Source: Paracoccaceae bacterium
Lineage (GTDB): Bacteria > Pseudomonadota > Alphaproteobacteria > Rhodobacterales > Rhodobacteraceae
Assembly (NCBI GenBank): GCA_007128995.1
Contig: SKWJ01000328.1
Coordinates: 1-15,326 of the forward strand
Direction: 5' to 3'
DNA: 15,326 nt
Every line of letters begins with the position of its first letter. Within the stretch, counting starts at the first letter, position 1. The notes beneath the pieces were generated by a model. That model was not told where the DNA came from. It did no database searches and was given only the letters and a program-made list of their open reading frames with translations. Below, in pieces: positions 1 through 7,923 of this stretch. The position numbers and the translations under genes are program-made.

Positions 1-1444
1 CCCGGTCAAGGGTGATCCAGCGCGTTTCGGTAAAGGTCTCGATCGACCAGCGCCCGCCATGCCGCCCCAGGCCAGACGCCTTGGAGCCGCCGAACGGCAC
101 ATGCGGCTCGTCATTGACCGAGGAACAATTGACATGGCACATTCCGGTTTCAAGCTTGCGCGCAATCGCCAGGGCGCGGCCTTCGTCACGGGTAAAGACA
201 CCGGCCGACAGGCCATATTCGGTGTCATTGTTCAGCGCGATCGCCTCTTCATCCGTGCGAAACGGGATCACCGGCACAACCGGGCCGAAGGTTTCATCCT
301 GATAGATCAGCATGTCTGGCGTTACATCTGAAAGGATCGTGGGCTCGACAAACCGCCCGCTGATCCCGCCGCCCACGACAACCTTTGCCCCCTTGGCCAG
401 CGCATCATCAAGCTGCGCCTTGACCCGCGCCACTTGCCGATCATTGATCAGCGGCCCGATCACATTGGATTTGTCCGCGGTGTCGCCCACTTTCAGCCGC
501 GCCGCGCGGGCTGCGAAACGGTCCAGAAATTCCGGATAGATACTTTCATGCACCAGCACCTTTTCAACACTCATGCAGATCTGGCCCTGATGCATGAAAC
601 TGCCGAAATTTGCCGCCTGTGTTGCATGCTCCATATCGGCATCTTCCAGCACGATCAGGCTGTCCTTGCCACCAAGCTCGACACAGGCCTTTTTCAGATG
701 CGCCCCTGCCTTTGCCGCAATCGCGCGGCCCACTGGCGTGGACCCGGTGAAAGACACCCCCTTGACCAGTGGATGCTCGACCATCTCGTCGCCCACCTCG
801 GCCACACTCTCGCGCGCGCAGGTGATCACATTGAACACGCCCGCAGGGATACCCGCCTGTTCCAGCACCTCGGCAAAGAAGATCCCGCCGATATAGGGCG
901 TATCTTCCGAGGGTTTCAGCACGATCGTGTTTCCCGCAGCCAGCGCAAAGGCAAAGCCGCGCGCGGTCAGAACGCCCGGAAAGTTCCAGGGGCTGATCAC
1001 TGAAATCACCCCCATCGGATAACGCGTCGCGGTCGAGAGCTTGCCATATTCGCTTGGCAGGATCTCTCCCTGCGCGGCGTAGCAACTCGCTGCCGCCGAG
1101 CGGAAGACTTCAGGCATGTAATGCGCCTCGAACGCGCCCTTTCCATACCATCCGCCCCCTTCTGCCTGCGCGGCAGCAATAAAGTCAGCCGCGCGGGCCT
1201 CGATCCCGTCTGCGATACGGTGCAGGAACTTCGCACGTTCCGTAAATTTCATTTCCGCCCATGCAGGAAACGCACGATGCGCCGCCTCAATCGCCGCACG
1301 GGTATCTGCGCGGGTGCCATCAGGCGCTTCGGCCCACAAACTGCCGTCATTTGGGTTGAGATCGGCGAAGTTGCGGGCGGCCTGTTTCCACTGGCCATCG
1401 ATATACATGCCGCGCAGGCTTCGTGTGGCTTTGCTGTCCAGCAT
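1..1444 (-). CDS. NAD(P)+-dependent aldehyde dehydrogenase, vanillin/benzaldehyde dehydrogenase-like (3' end beyond window)
   Basis: The frame is open from an ATG at 1444 to the left edge (about 481 codons), so only the last few residues are missing. It is a cytosolic ALDH-superfamily enzyme that oxidises an aldehyde to a carboxylic acid. Visible landmarks are SPWNFPG with the catalytic-site Asn (about 154), the cofactor-binding Lys in LKPSE (about 177), SFTGS (231-235), the general base Glu in VELGGK (256) and the nucleophilic Cys in HQGQICMS (290). The HQGQICMS context and the end (FGGSKASGLGRHGG, then ETFTETRWIT) resemble vanillin, salicylaldehyde and benzaldehyde dehydrogenases more than betaine-aldehyde or succinate-semialdehyde enzymes. 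The livF stop (TGA) is one base before this ATG, and GGAG lies about 8 nt upstream, so translation is probably coupled to the ABC transporter operon. The exact substrate is inference; ALDH specificity cannot be read reliably from motifs. Confidence 0.95.
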   Translation of the reverse strand, partial: MLDSKATRSLRGMYIDGQWKQAARNFADLNPNDGSLWAEAPDGTRADTRAAIEAAHRAFPAWAEMKFTERAKFLHRIADGIEARAADFIAAAQAEGGGWYGKGAFEAHYMPEVFRSAAASCYAAQGEILPSEYGKLSTATRYPMGVISVISPWNFPGVLTARGFAFALAAGNTIVLKPSEDTPYIGGIFFAEVLEQAGIPAGVFNVITCARESVAEVGDEMVEHPLVKGVSFTGSTPVGRAIAAKAGAHLKKACVELGGKDSLIVLEDADMEHATQAANFGSFMHQGQICMSVEKVLVHESIYPEFLDRFAARAARLKVGDTADKSNVIGPLINDRQVARVKAQLDDALAKGAKVVVGGGISGRFVEPTILSDVTPDMLIYQDETFGPVVPVIPFRTDEEAIALNNDTEYGLSAGVFTRDEGRALAIARKLETGMCHVNCSSVNDEPHVPFGGSKASGLGRHGGRWSIETFTETRWITLDR

Positions 1445-1445
1445 C

Positions 1446-2663
1446 TCAAAACTCCGTCTTGTCAAACTGTGAACTGCCGGGTCGTTTGCGCCAGACCTGA
1501 ACCTTTCCACCGGGCGCTTGCGGTGCATCTTGTGTCTGAGTGCGCTCTCGGGTCCGGGCGGAAGGTGTGTCGTGACTTGCTGGCACCGTCGTATGTTGGC
1601 TGCGCGCGGGACGCAGCGGTGGCAGGGCCGTTCGCACGGGCGCTCTGGTCTGGCGCGCAGAGGCTTCGATCTGGGCCAACGTCGCGCGCAACGCGTCAGA
1701 GCGCGAGGCAGGAACCGCGCGGCGGGCATCTGCATCAAACACCGGGCTGGACGCGACAGTGGGCAGCGCAGGTCGGTGCGCGCGCGCCCCGGCACGGGCA
1801 ACCAGCGCCGAGATATCAACACCGGCCAGTTTGGAGGCGGGGATCGTTGCCACCGGGCGCGGGCGGGCGCTGGGGATATCAGGAATGGCTGCGGATCGTG
1901 CTTCTGGCTGCGAGGCCGAAGCCCTGCGTGCGACCGGCGCTGCCGCTGCCGCGCCACCCAGATAGGCCGCCTGCACCGCTGGATCGTTGCGCAGCACCTC
2001 GGCGCGGTCTTCGCGCAGGATCGTGCCATTTTCCAGCAGATATCCGCGATCGGCTATGGCAAGGCTCAGTCTGGCATTCTGTTCGACCAGCAAGATACCC
2101 AGCCCCGCCGCCCGAACCGCCTTGAGGTTCTGGAAGAGTTCCTTCGACAGAAGCGGCGACAACCCAAGCGAGGGTTCATCGAGCATCAGGATCACCGGGT
2201 TCGACATCATCGCGCGGCCGATCGCCACCATCTGCTGCTCGCCGCCCGACATGGTACGCGCAGTCTGGTTCGCACGCTCGGCCAGCTTCGGGAACAGGCG
2301 GATCAGGCGGTCATAGTTCTGCTGCTGTTCCTCGCGCGCGCGCTTGGGATTGGCGCCAAGCATCAGATTGTCGCGCACGGACAGATCACCGAAGATGCCA
2401 CGCCCCTCGGGGACCAGCGCCACCCCCCGCTCAACCACCTTGTGCGGAGGCAGGCCCAGAAGCGGCTCTGCCCCCATTGTGGCGGCCCCATGCACGCGCC
2501 CTTCGCAAATCCCGGCGATGGATTTGAGCAGCGTGGATTTTCCAGCACCGTTCGTTCCCAGAATGACTGCAATCTCGCCCGGTGCAACGCGCAGGCTTGC
2601 CCCGTCCAGCGCGCGATGTTTGCCATAGGTGACACTCAGCCCCGAGACCTCAAGCATCTTCAT
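1446..2663 (-). CDS. livF: HAAT-family ABC transporter ATP-binding protein LivF with long disordered C-terminal tail
   Basis: One of two ATPases powering a hydrophobic amino acid/aromatic acid uptake (HAAT) importer at the inner membrane. The ATPase domain covers residues 1-236: Walker A GTNGAGKST (36-44), signature MSGGEQ (138-143), Walker B VILMLDEP (157-164), then VEQN in place of the switch His, which is normal for LivF. LivF proteins usually stop near residue 235-240. This one continues to 405 with an Ala/Pro/Arg/Ser-rich tail of low complexity, probably disordered, ending in a basic and aromatic stretch (KVQVWRKRPG). The tail is in frame with no sign of a frameshift. The start overlaps the end of livG. 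A GGGAG sequence lies 3 nt before ATG 2663 and 9 nt before a second in-frame ATG at 2657, so 2657 is an equally good start. Substrate unknown; an aromatic acid or aldehyde is suggested by the coupled aldehyde dehydrogenase. Confidence 0.95.
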   Translation of the reverse strand: MKMLEVSGLSVTYGKHRALDGASLRVAPGEIAVILGTNGAGKSTLLKSIAGICEGRVHGAATMGAEPLLGLPPHKVVERGVALVPEGRGIFGDLSVRDNLMLGANPKRAREEQQQNYDRLIRLFPKLAERANQTARTMSGGEQQMVAIGRAMMSNPVILMLDEPSLGLSPLLSKELFQNLKAVRAAGLGILLVEQNARLSLAIADRGYLLENGTILREDRAEVLRNDPAVQAAYLGGAAAAAPVARRASASQPEARSAAIPDIPSARPRPVATIPASKLAGVDISALVARAGARAHRPALPTVASSPVFDADARRAVPASRSDALRATLAQIEASARQTRAPVRTALPPLRPARSQHTTVPASHDTPSARTRERTQTQDAPQAPGGKVQVWRKRPGSSQFDKTEF

Positions 2664-3384
2664 CCGCTCCCAGATAGGCCCGGATCACCTCGGCATCCGC
2701 CAGGACTTCGGTTGGGGTTCCCTCGGCAATCTTGACACCGGAAGACATGACCACGCAGCGGTCGCACAGGCTGCGGATCGCATCCATGACATGCTCGACC
2801 AGAATGATCGTCCGCCCGTCGTCGCGTAGGGACCTGATCAGCGCGATCCCGGTTTCAAGCTCGGTCGGGTTCAGGCCTGCGAGCCATTCATCCAGCAACA
2901 AGACTTCCGGTTCACTGGCCAGCGCGCGGGCCAGTTCCACGCGCTTGGTGTTGATATAGGTCAGGCTGGCGACAGGCATGTTGATCTGACCGCCCATGCC
3001 CACACGGTCCAGAAGTGCGCGGGCGAATTGCTCGGCCTCACGCCCCCAGCGGCGGCGATGGCCAAAGGCCGCGCCTGCGACGACATTCTCAACGACTGAC
3101 AATTCCGGCAGAAGGCGGACAAGCTGAAAGGTGCGCGCAACGCCCATCTGCGCTGTACGATGCGCGGGCTTTCCGGCAATCTCTTGCCCGTTCAGCCGGA
3201 TCGACCCGCCGGACGGGGCGAAACTGCCCGATATCATGTTGATCATGGTCGATTTCCCCGAACCGTTGGGGCCAATAATTCCGACCACTTCATTCTGGTG
3301 CACGTCAAACACCATGTCGCGCACCGCGACGAGCCCGCCAAAGCGCTTGGTCACATCGCGCACTTCCAGAATCACGCGCGCCAT
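2650..3384 (-). CDS. livG: HAAT-family ABC transporter ATP-binding protein LivG
   Basis: Second ATPase of the importer, 244 residues, the usual LivG length. Walker A GPNGSGKST is at 38-46, Walker B VLLLDE at 161-166 and the switch His at 198 (LVEHVM). The ABC signature, normally LSGGQ or LSYGQ, reads SLTYINTKR (140-148), so the conserved Gly-Gln is missing. The residue after the Walker B Glu is Trp (DEWLAGLNP) instead of Pro. Signature variation is known in this branch, and LivF supplies a normal signature for the heterodimer. I chose ATG 3384 over the GTG three bases upstream because GGAGG sits 7 nt before it and because this ATG overlaps the livM stop by one base (TGATG). The 3' end overlaps livF by 14 nt. 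Part of the binding protein-livH-livM-livG-livF-ALDH operon. Confidence 0.95.
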   Translation of the reverse strand: MARVILEVRDVTKRFGGLVAVRDMVFDVHQNEVVGIIGPNGSGKSTMINMISGSFAPSGGSIRLNGQEIAGKPAHRTAQMGVARTFQLVRLLPELSVVENVVAGAAFGHRRRWGREAEQFARALLDRVGMGGQINMPVASLTYINTKRVELARALASEPEVLLLDEWLAGLNPTELETGIALIRSLRDDGRTIILVEHVMDAIRSLCDRCVVMSSGVKIAEGTPTEVLADAEVIRAYLGADEDA

Positions 3385-4310
3385 CACCTGCCCTCCATCC
3401 GGTAGCGACGTTGCACCCGTTCATACAGGCCCACAAACCCGCCCGGCAGGACATAAACGATCAGCAGGAAGGCTAGCCCCAGCAGCAACAGCGTCTGGTT
3501 GGGGGCATTGCGCGAGATGAACTCCCACAACAGGGTGAAGGGGATGACCCCTGCCAGCGGCCCCCATAGTCGGCCGGTCCCCCCCAGAAGCGCCATGATC
3601 ACGACCTGAAATGACAGGAGCGGCGCAAAGGCCGTCGAGGGTTCGATATAGATATAGCGCGGCGCAAGCATCGCGCCCACGCAGGCCGCAACTGCACCCG
3701 ACACCATGAACAAAAGCACCTTGGCCAGCGCAGTGTTGATTCCGGCATGTTTTGCCACTGTCTCGTCATTGCCGATGATGCGCAGCGCAAAGCCCAGCCG
3801 CGAGCGTGCGATCAACCACCCGGCCAGAAACACCACAGCAGCAAGCCCGATCAGTTGCCAGTAGATATCGCGCTCGGTGATCGATGTCAGAACATACATG
3901 CCCCGCTGTCCGGTCCGGTTCTGGACCCAGGTGACGATCTGGCGCACCAGTTCTGCAAGGCCCAGAGTGAAGATCACGAAATATACCCCGGACAGGCGCA
4001 ATGTCACCATCCCGACAAGTGCTGCCAGAATAGCCCCCAGTCCGGCAGCGATCAGCGGCAACGTCCAGAAGGGCAGCGTCTGAAAGCCAAGCCCGGTCAC
4101 GAAAGTTCCAAGCCCGAAAAAGGCCGCCGTCGCCAGCGAGATGTAATGTGTGGGGCCGGAAAACAAGGCCCAGCTGGTGGCGAGAACCGTGAACATAGCC
4201 ATGGTCGTGGCGATCGAGAGAATGTAGCCCGTGTCATATAGCGGCAGCAGCGCCGCTATTCCGAGTGCAAGCGCAGCAAGCCCGAGATTGCGGACGTCTG
4301 TCGCGCTCAT
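3384..4310 (-). CDS. livM: HAAT-family ABC transporter permease LivM
   Basis: Polytopic inner-membrane permease of the BPD_transp_2 family, 308 residues, typical length. Hydrophobic segments run through the protein, beginning with LGLAALALGIAALLPL at the N-terminus. The cytoplasmic coupling loop that contacts the ATPases is visible as SRLGFALRIIGNDETVAKHA, which matches the usual LivM form (a basic residue, then RAIRxNExAAxxxG). It pairs with LivH to form the translocation channel. Its ATG overlaps the livH stop by 4 nt (ATGA) and its TGA shares one base with the livG ATG, so the permeases and ATPases are made as a coupled block. Substrate cannot be read from the permease. Confidence 0.96.
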   Translation of the reverse strand: MSATDVRNLGLAALALGIAALLPLYDTGYILSIATTMAMFTVLATSWALFSGPTHYISLATAAFFGLGTFVTGLGFQTLPFWTLPLIAAGLGAILAALVGMVTLRLSGVYFVIFTLGLAELVRQIVTWVQNRTGQRGMYVLTSITERDIYWQLIGLAAVVFLAGWLIARSRLGFALRIIGNDETVAKHAGINTALAKVLLFMVSGAVAACVGAMLAPRYIYIEPSTAFAPLLSFQVVIMALLGGTGRLWGPLAGVIPFTLLWEFISRNAPNQTLLLLGLAFLLIVYVLPGGFVGLYERVQRRYRMEGR

Positions 4311-5176
4311 GTCGGCTTCTTTCCAAACAGGCCCTGCGGACGGAAAAGCAACACGCCCAGAAACAGCACATAGGCGGCCGCAAGGGTCAGTCCCGGATCG
4401 ATCACGCGCGCCACGAATGTCTCGGCAATGCCCAGGATCAGCGCCGCAACGATGGTGCCCCGAATATCGCCGACCCCACCCATGATCACGATGATCAGCG
4501 CTTTCATCGTGAACAGAATCCCGACCGAGGCATCCAGCGTGAAGAACATGGAAATCAGCGCCCCGCCCGATGCGGTGACCGCCGCGCCAAGCCCAAAGGC
4601 CAGCGCGGACACCGCGGGCACATCAATGCCCACAAGCCGCGCCGAGTCAGGATCGACGGCAACGGCACGCATCCGCAAGCCCGCGCGGGTATAGCTGAGC
4701 CATATCCACAGGCCCGCTGCGATCAGCGATGCGATGGAAAAGGCGACAACCCGGTTCTGGCCATAGCTGGAGCCGAAGATATCAACCCGCTGGGCAAGGT
4801 AGGAGTAGTTGAAATACCCCCCCCCGAACAGCCAGCTCATCACCCCGACAAAGACAAAGGACAAGCCAAAAGTCGCAAGGATGCTGTCGACTTCAAGCGC
4901 GCCGCGTGACTTTGCCCGCCGCACCAGCGGGCGCAGCATCAGCGTGTAGATCAGCCAGTTCACACCAAAGGCGACGGGTGCGACGACCAGAAGTGCTGCG
5001 ATCGGGCTGACCTGCCCGGCCGTGTAGACCCAGAATGCCGCAAAGCCCCCGGCCACCAGCATCTCGCCATTGGCGAGGTTCATGATGCGCGCCACGCCAT
5101 ATTGCAGGTTCAATCCCATGGCGATCAGCGCATAGGTCCCCCCCAGCAACAGGCCAGTGATCAGGATGAAAAACAT
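4307..5176 (-). CDS. livH: HAAT-family ABC transporter permease LivH
   Basis: Inner-membrane permease, 289 residues, normal for LivH. The N-terminus (FILITGLLLGGTYALIAMG, then LNLQYGVARIMNLANGE) is a standard LivH opening with the NLAxGE motif. The coupling loop is TRAGLRMRAVAVDPDSARLV, followed by the GGVGDIRGTIVAALILG segment seen throughout this family. The ribosome-binding signal before ATG 5176 is weak (GAGAG, about 5 nt away). The gene lies about 70 nt after the binding-protein stop, with a strong hairpin between them. That arrangement, together with the weak SD, would fit lower expression of the permeases than of the binding protein. The 3' end overlaps livM by ATGA. Confidence 0.96.
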   Translation of the reverse strand: MFFILITGLLLGGTYALIAMGLNLQYGVARIMNLANGEMLVAGGFAAFWVYTAGQVSPIAALLVVAPVAFGVNWLIYTLMLRPLVRRAKSRGALEVDSILATFGLSFVFVGVMSWLFGGGYFNYSYLAQRVDIFGSSYGQNRVVAFSIASLIAAGLWIWLSYTRAGLRMRAVAVDPDSARLVGIDVPAVSALAFGLGAAVTASGGALISMFFTLDASVGILFTMKALIIVIMGGVGDIRGTIVAALILGIAETFVARVIDPGLTLAAAYVLFLGVLLFRPQGLFGKKPT

Positions 5177-5210
5177 CGCACTCTCATTTCCAACGCGGGC
5201 GTGACCTGGA

Positions 5211-5237
5211 ATACAGGGGCAAGTCCTGCCCCTGTAT
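5211..5237 (-). promoter_or_regulatory. Intercistronic stem-loop between binding-protein gene and livH
   Basis: Perfect inverted repeat: 11-nt arms 5211-5221 (ATACAGGGGCA) and 5227-5237 (TGCCCCTGTAT) with a 5-nt loop. It lies just after the binding-protein stop at 5249 in the direction of transcription. No T-run follows (the minus strand reads TTCCAGG), so it is not a classic intrinsic terminator. It is more likely an mRNA-stabilising or attenuating hairpin of the malE-malF kind, which would raise binding-protein levels relative to the permeases. The hairpin is seen directly; its role is inferred. Confidence 0.75.
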
Positions 5238-5248
5238 CATGTGCACCC

Positions 5249-6457
5249 TCAGTCCCAGCCGTCTTTCAGGATGATATCCGAAACGCCGTCGCGCCCGCGC
5301 GCGGCAACGCCCCGGAACACCCCATCCTGCCACTGACCGACAGTCCAGTACCGTTCGTTATTATTCGTCTCGTCAAACTGGATCGGACCGAGAACCGTGT
5401 CATAGATGTTCGCGTGATCCTGAAGATAGGCCATCACCACGGCGCGATCCTTTGACCCTGTCGCCTCGATCGCCTGCCCGAGGATTTCAAGCGTCGCATA
5501 GGTCGATGCAGAGGCCCAGAAATCCGGCCCCTGGCCAGTCAGGTCCATATGCGCCTCGGCAAATGCCTGGAATGCCGGGTCATCGGGGTTGACGCCCCCC
5601 ATTCCCATGACCCCCTCGGCCTGCGCACCAAACCGACCCGCATAAGACGGGAATGCGGTGGCGACAGCGGTGAAAAACACCTTCGGTGCGAAATTCTGCA
5701 CAATCGCCTGATCGGTCAGCGCGAAGGTATCACCCGGATAGGACCAAGCGATAAAGGCGTCAGGTTCTGCTGCACGCGCGCCATCGATGATGGGCGCAAT
5801 ATCCTGTGTGCCCAGCGGATAAGAGGTCTGATAGACGATCTCGAACCCGTTTTCTTCCAGCACTGCGCGCGAGATCCCCGCCATCTCGATCCCGAAGGCA
5901 TCTGCGACATTCACCAGCGCGACCCGGTCGCCGATATCCCCGGCTGTGCGCAGATCAACAAGGACCTGCGCCGTGTCTTCTGCCATCCCGCCGGTCCGCC
6001 CAAGCACAAAGAACATGCCGGGAAACTGCGCTGAAAGCTCGGGCTGCTGGTTGGTGACATTCGATCCGGTGATCTGCGGATAGCCCAGCTGACTGAAAAT
6101 CGGTGCGGCCGCAAGGTTCAGCCCGGTCGAGTAAGGCGCGACCATGAAATCCACACGATCCTGCGTGGCCATGCGTTGCGCTGCCTGAATCGCCTGCTGC
6201 GGGTTGGTCTGATCATCATATTCGATCAGTTCGATCAAGGCCGGTCCGTCGGCCAGCTGCAATCCACCGGCTTCGTTGGTCTGGTGCACCCACAAGCGCA
6301 CAGCGGGCCAATGGGTAACATCCGCACCCCCGGCCAGCGGGCCAGTCTTGGGCGCTGCCGCGCCCAGACGAATCACATCTTGCGCCTGCGCGCTGGCAGC
6401 CCCAAGAGCCAGCAGCGCCGCTGTGGCCATGCTCATCATCACCGTTCTGCGTTTCAT
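5249..6457 (-). CDS. HAAT-family ABC transporter periplasmic substrate-binding protein
   Basis: Periplasmic type I binding protein (Peripla_BP_6/LivK-like), 402 residues, that captures the ligand for the LivHMGF complex. The frame is open upstream to 6685, but the start is the ATG at 6457. There GGGAGGAG sits 7 nt upstream and the protein opens with a clear Sec signal peptide: MKRR, a hydrophobic core ATAALLALGA, and AQA|QD cleavage near residue 25. The upstream extension has no coding character and contains the promoter. Family features include the opening strand DVIRLGAAAPKTGPLA, the VDFMVAPYSTG region, the YPQITGSN region and a segment near AVATAFPSYAGRF. The ligand is not identifiable. 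The family also binds aromatic acids (for example 4-hydroxybenzoate or p-coumarate systems), and the linked aldehyde dehydrogenase makes an aromatic ligand plausible. Confidence 0.95.
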   Translation of the reverse strand: MKRRTVMMSMATAALLALGAASAQAQDVIRLGAAAPKTGPLAGGADVTHWPAVRLWVHQTNEAGGLQLADGPALIELIEYDDQTNPQQAIQAAQRMATQDRVDFMVAPYSTGLNLAAAPIFSQLGYPQITGSNVTNQQPELSAQFPGMFFVLGRTGGMAEDTAQVLVDLRTAGDIGDRVALVNVADAFGIEMAGISRAVLEENGFEIVYQTSYPLGTQDIAPIIDGARAAEPDAFIAWSYPGDTFALTDQAIVQNFAPKVFFTAVATAFPSYAGRFGAQAEGVMGMGGVNPDDPAFQAFAEAHMDLTGQGPDFWASASTYATLEILGQAIEATGSKDRAVVMAYLQDHANIYDTVLGPIQFDETNNNERYWTVGQWQDGVFRGVAARGRDGVSDIILKDGWD

Positions 6458-6504
6458 TTGCCATCTCCTCCCATGAACGTGCCGGTTTTGCCGGTCACGA
6501 CGAC

Positions 6505-6524
6505 GCATCAACCAAGGTTGATGC
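6505..6524. promoter_or_regulatory. Perfect dyad in leader of ABC/ALDH operon (possible operator or leader hairpin)
   Basis: Arms GCATCAACC (6505-6513) and GGTTGATGC (6516-6524) are separated by two A residues. The dyad lies between the putative -10 at 6567-6572 and the binding-protein ATG at 6457. Position and symmetry suit a dimeric repressor operator; as RNA the loop would be too tight unless pairs open. A direct repeat GCCGGT-TTT-GCCGGT (6481-6495) lies next to it. No gene in the window is obviously the cognate regulator. Confidence 0.55.
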
Positions 6525-6566
6525 CAACTCCCGACCAGCACATTATCGGGATCGCTGATGCAAACA

Positions 6567-6604
6567 ATTATAATTTTGGCGTAAAATATTAACCTAGGAG
6601 TTAA
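6567..6604 (-). promoter_or_regulatory. Putative promoter of the ABC transporter/aldehyde dehydrogenase operon with overlapping dyad
   Basis: An AT-rich island (about 6561-6605) stands out in the GC-rich background between the dctM stop and the binding-protein start. On the minus strand it contains a perfect TATAAT (6567-6572). Seventeen nt upstream is GGTTAA, a poor -35, which suggests activator dependence. The -35 region is covered by a dyad TTAAC-N6-GTTAA (6589-6604), a likely regulator site. A start point near 6560 would give a leader of about 100 nt. Motif positions are seen; promoter activity is inferred. Confidence 0.5.
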
Positions 6605-6612
6605 CTTCTGCC

Positions 6613-7923
6613 TTATCCCCGCCCCATCATCGTTTCGGGCAGGAACAACGCGATCTGTGGAAACAGGATTAACAGCAGGACACATACGCCCATCGCCAGC
6701 CAGAACGGAATGATCCCGCGATAAATCTTGGACAGGGGCACATGCTGCGCGACCCCTTTCACAACAAAGACATTCATCCCCACCGGTGGCGAGATAAGCC
6801 CCATTTCCACGACCACAACCATCACGATCCCGAACCAGATCGGGTCATAGCCCAGAGTAGTGATGACGGGCAGCACGAGCGGCACTGTCAGCACCAGCAT
6901 CGCAAAGCCTTCCATGAATGTGCCGAGAATGATGTAGAGCGCGATGATGATCAGCAAGATCCCAAGCGCGGGCATCGCCAGTTCGCTTACGGCGGTGGCC
7001 AGATTGACGGGGATGCGTGTGAGCGCCAGGAACGGTGCGAAAAAATGCGCGCCAATCAGGATGAAGAACACCATGGAGGTGGTTTTCACTGTGCTCAGCA
7101 GCGCCTCGAAAAACCGTGCCAGCGTCAGACGCCGCGACCACAGCGCGTGCAAAAATGTCAGGAACGCCCCGACAGAGGCGGCCTCGGTCACTGTGAATAC
7201 GCCTGTATAGATGCCCCCGATCACGATCAGGACGATGAACAGCAACGCGCCCGAATGGACCAGCACCTTGAAGCGTTCCGCATAATCGAAGCGTGGCCCC
7301 GCTGGCCCGGCTTTCGGGTTGAGCGTTGACACGATGAAGATGGTGATCACGAACAGCACTGTCAGCAACAGCCCCGGCAGGAACCCAGCCAGAAACAGAC
7401 GCCCCACTGATTGCTCTGTCAGCAGCGCGTAGACAATCAGGACAGTCGAGGGCGGGATCAGGATACCCAGCGTCCCGCCAGCCGCGATCGCGCCCGTGGC
7501 CAGCCCGCTGTCGTAGCGGTATCGTTCCATTTCGGGCAGCGATACCTTGCCCATTGTCGCCGCCGCCGCAATTGAGGATCCCGACAGGGCCGCAAACCCA
7601 GCGCAGGACAGGATTGTTGCAGAGGCCAGCCCGCCGCGCCTGTGCCCCACCCATGTATAGGCTGTGCGGTACAGGTCCGCCCCCATGCCCGAGACCGTGG
7701 CGAAGGTTCCCATCAGAATGAACAACGGGATGACACTCAGGCTGAAAACAGCCGAATAGGTATAGGGAAACGCTCCGATGACATTCATCGCCGCCTGCGG
7801 CGAATTGAGGATCGCGATTCCGCCCGCACCGACCGCCATCATGGCGATTCCGATCGGTACGCGCAGCGCCAGCAACCCGAACAGGGCAAAGAAACCGACA
7901 ATCCCGGCCATCAAGGGGGTCAT
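6613..7923 (-). CDS. dctM: TRAP transporter large permease subunit (DctM)
   Basis: Large membrane subunit of a tripartite ATP-independent periplasmic transporter, which uses the ion gradient to import organic anions. 436 residues, typical for DctM. Hallmarks of the family are seen: SVIPLFILMGTFA, the GFAALSGSSIAAAATMG loop (about 109-125), GGTLGILIPPSTVLIVYA (about 149-166) and, near the end, EMGLISPPVGMNVFVVKG. About 12 hydrophobic segments are visible. The ATG overlaps the dctQ stop by 4 nt (ATGA). Last gene of the dctP-dctQ-dctM operon; no clear terminator separates it from the ABC operon 155 nt downstream, so some read-through is possible. Substrate unknown. Confidence 0.97.
   Translation of the reverse strand: MTPLMAGIVGFFALFGLLALRVPIGIAMMAVGAGGIAILNSPQAAMNVIGAFPYTYSAVFSLSVIPLFILMGTFATVSGMGADLYRTAYTWVGHRRGGLASATILSCAGFAALSGSSIAAAATMGKVSLPEMERYRYDSGLATGAIAAGGTLGILIPPSTVLIVYALLTEQSVGRLFLAGFLPGLLLTVLFVITIFIVSTLNPKAGPAGPRFDYAERFKVLVHSGALLFIVLIVIGGIYTGVFTVTEAASVGAFLTFLHALWSRRLTLARFFEALLSTVKTTSMVFFILIGAHFFAPFLALTRIPVNLATAVSELAMPALGILLIIIALYIILGTFMEGFAMLVLTVPLVLPVITTLGYDPIWFGIVMVVVVEMGLISPPVGMNVFVVKGVAQHVPLSKIYRGIIPFWLAMGVCVLLLILFPQIALFLPETMMGRG

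Noticed and set aside
1121..2125. 334-codon plus-strand ORF opposite livF/ALDH
   Set aside because: Antisense to intact livF and aldehyde dehydrogenase coding sequence, compositionally biased and with no motif.
1518..2735. 405-codon plus-strand ORF opposite livF
   Set aside because: Antisense shadow; the livF frame has full ABC ATPase motifs over this stretch.
6458..6685. 76-codon N-terminal extension of the ABC binding protein
   Set aside because: The ATG at 6457 has an excellent SD and begins a textbook signal peptide. The upstream part overlaps the dctM end and the AT-rich promoter, and would bury the signal peptide.
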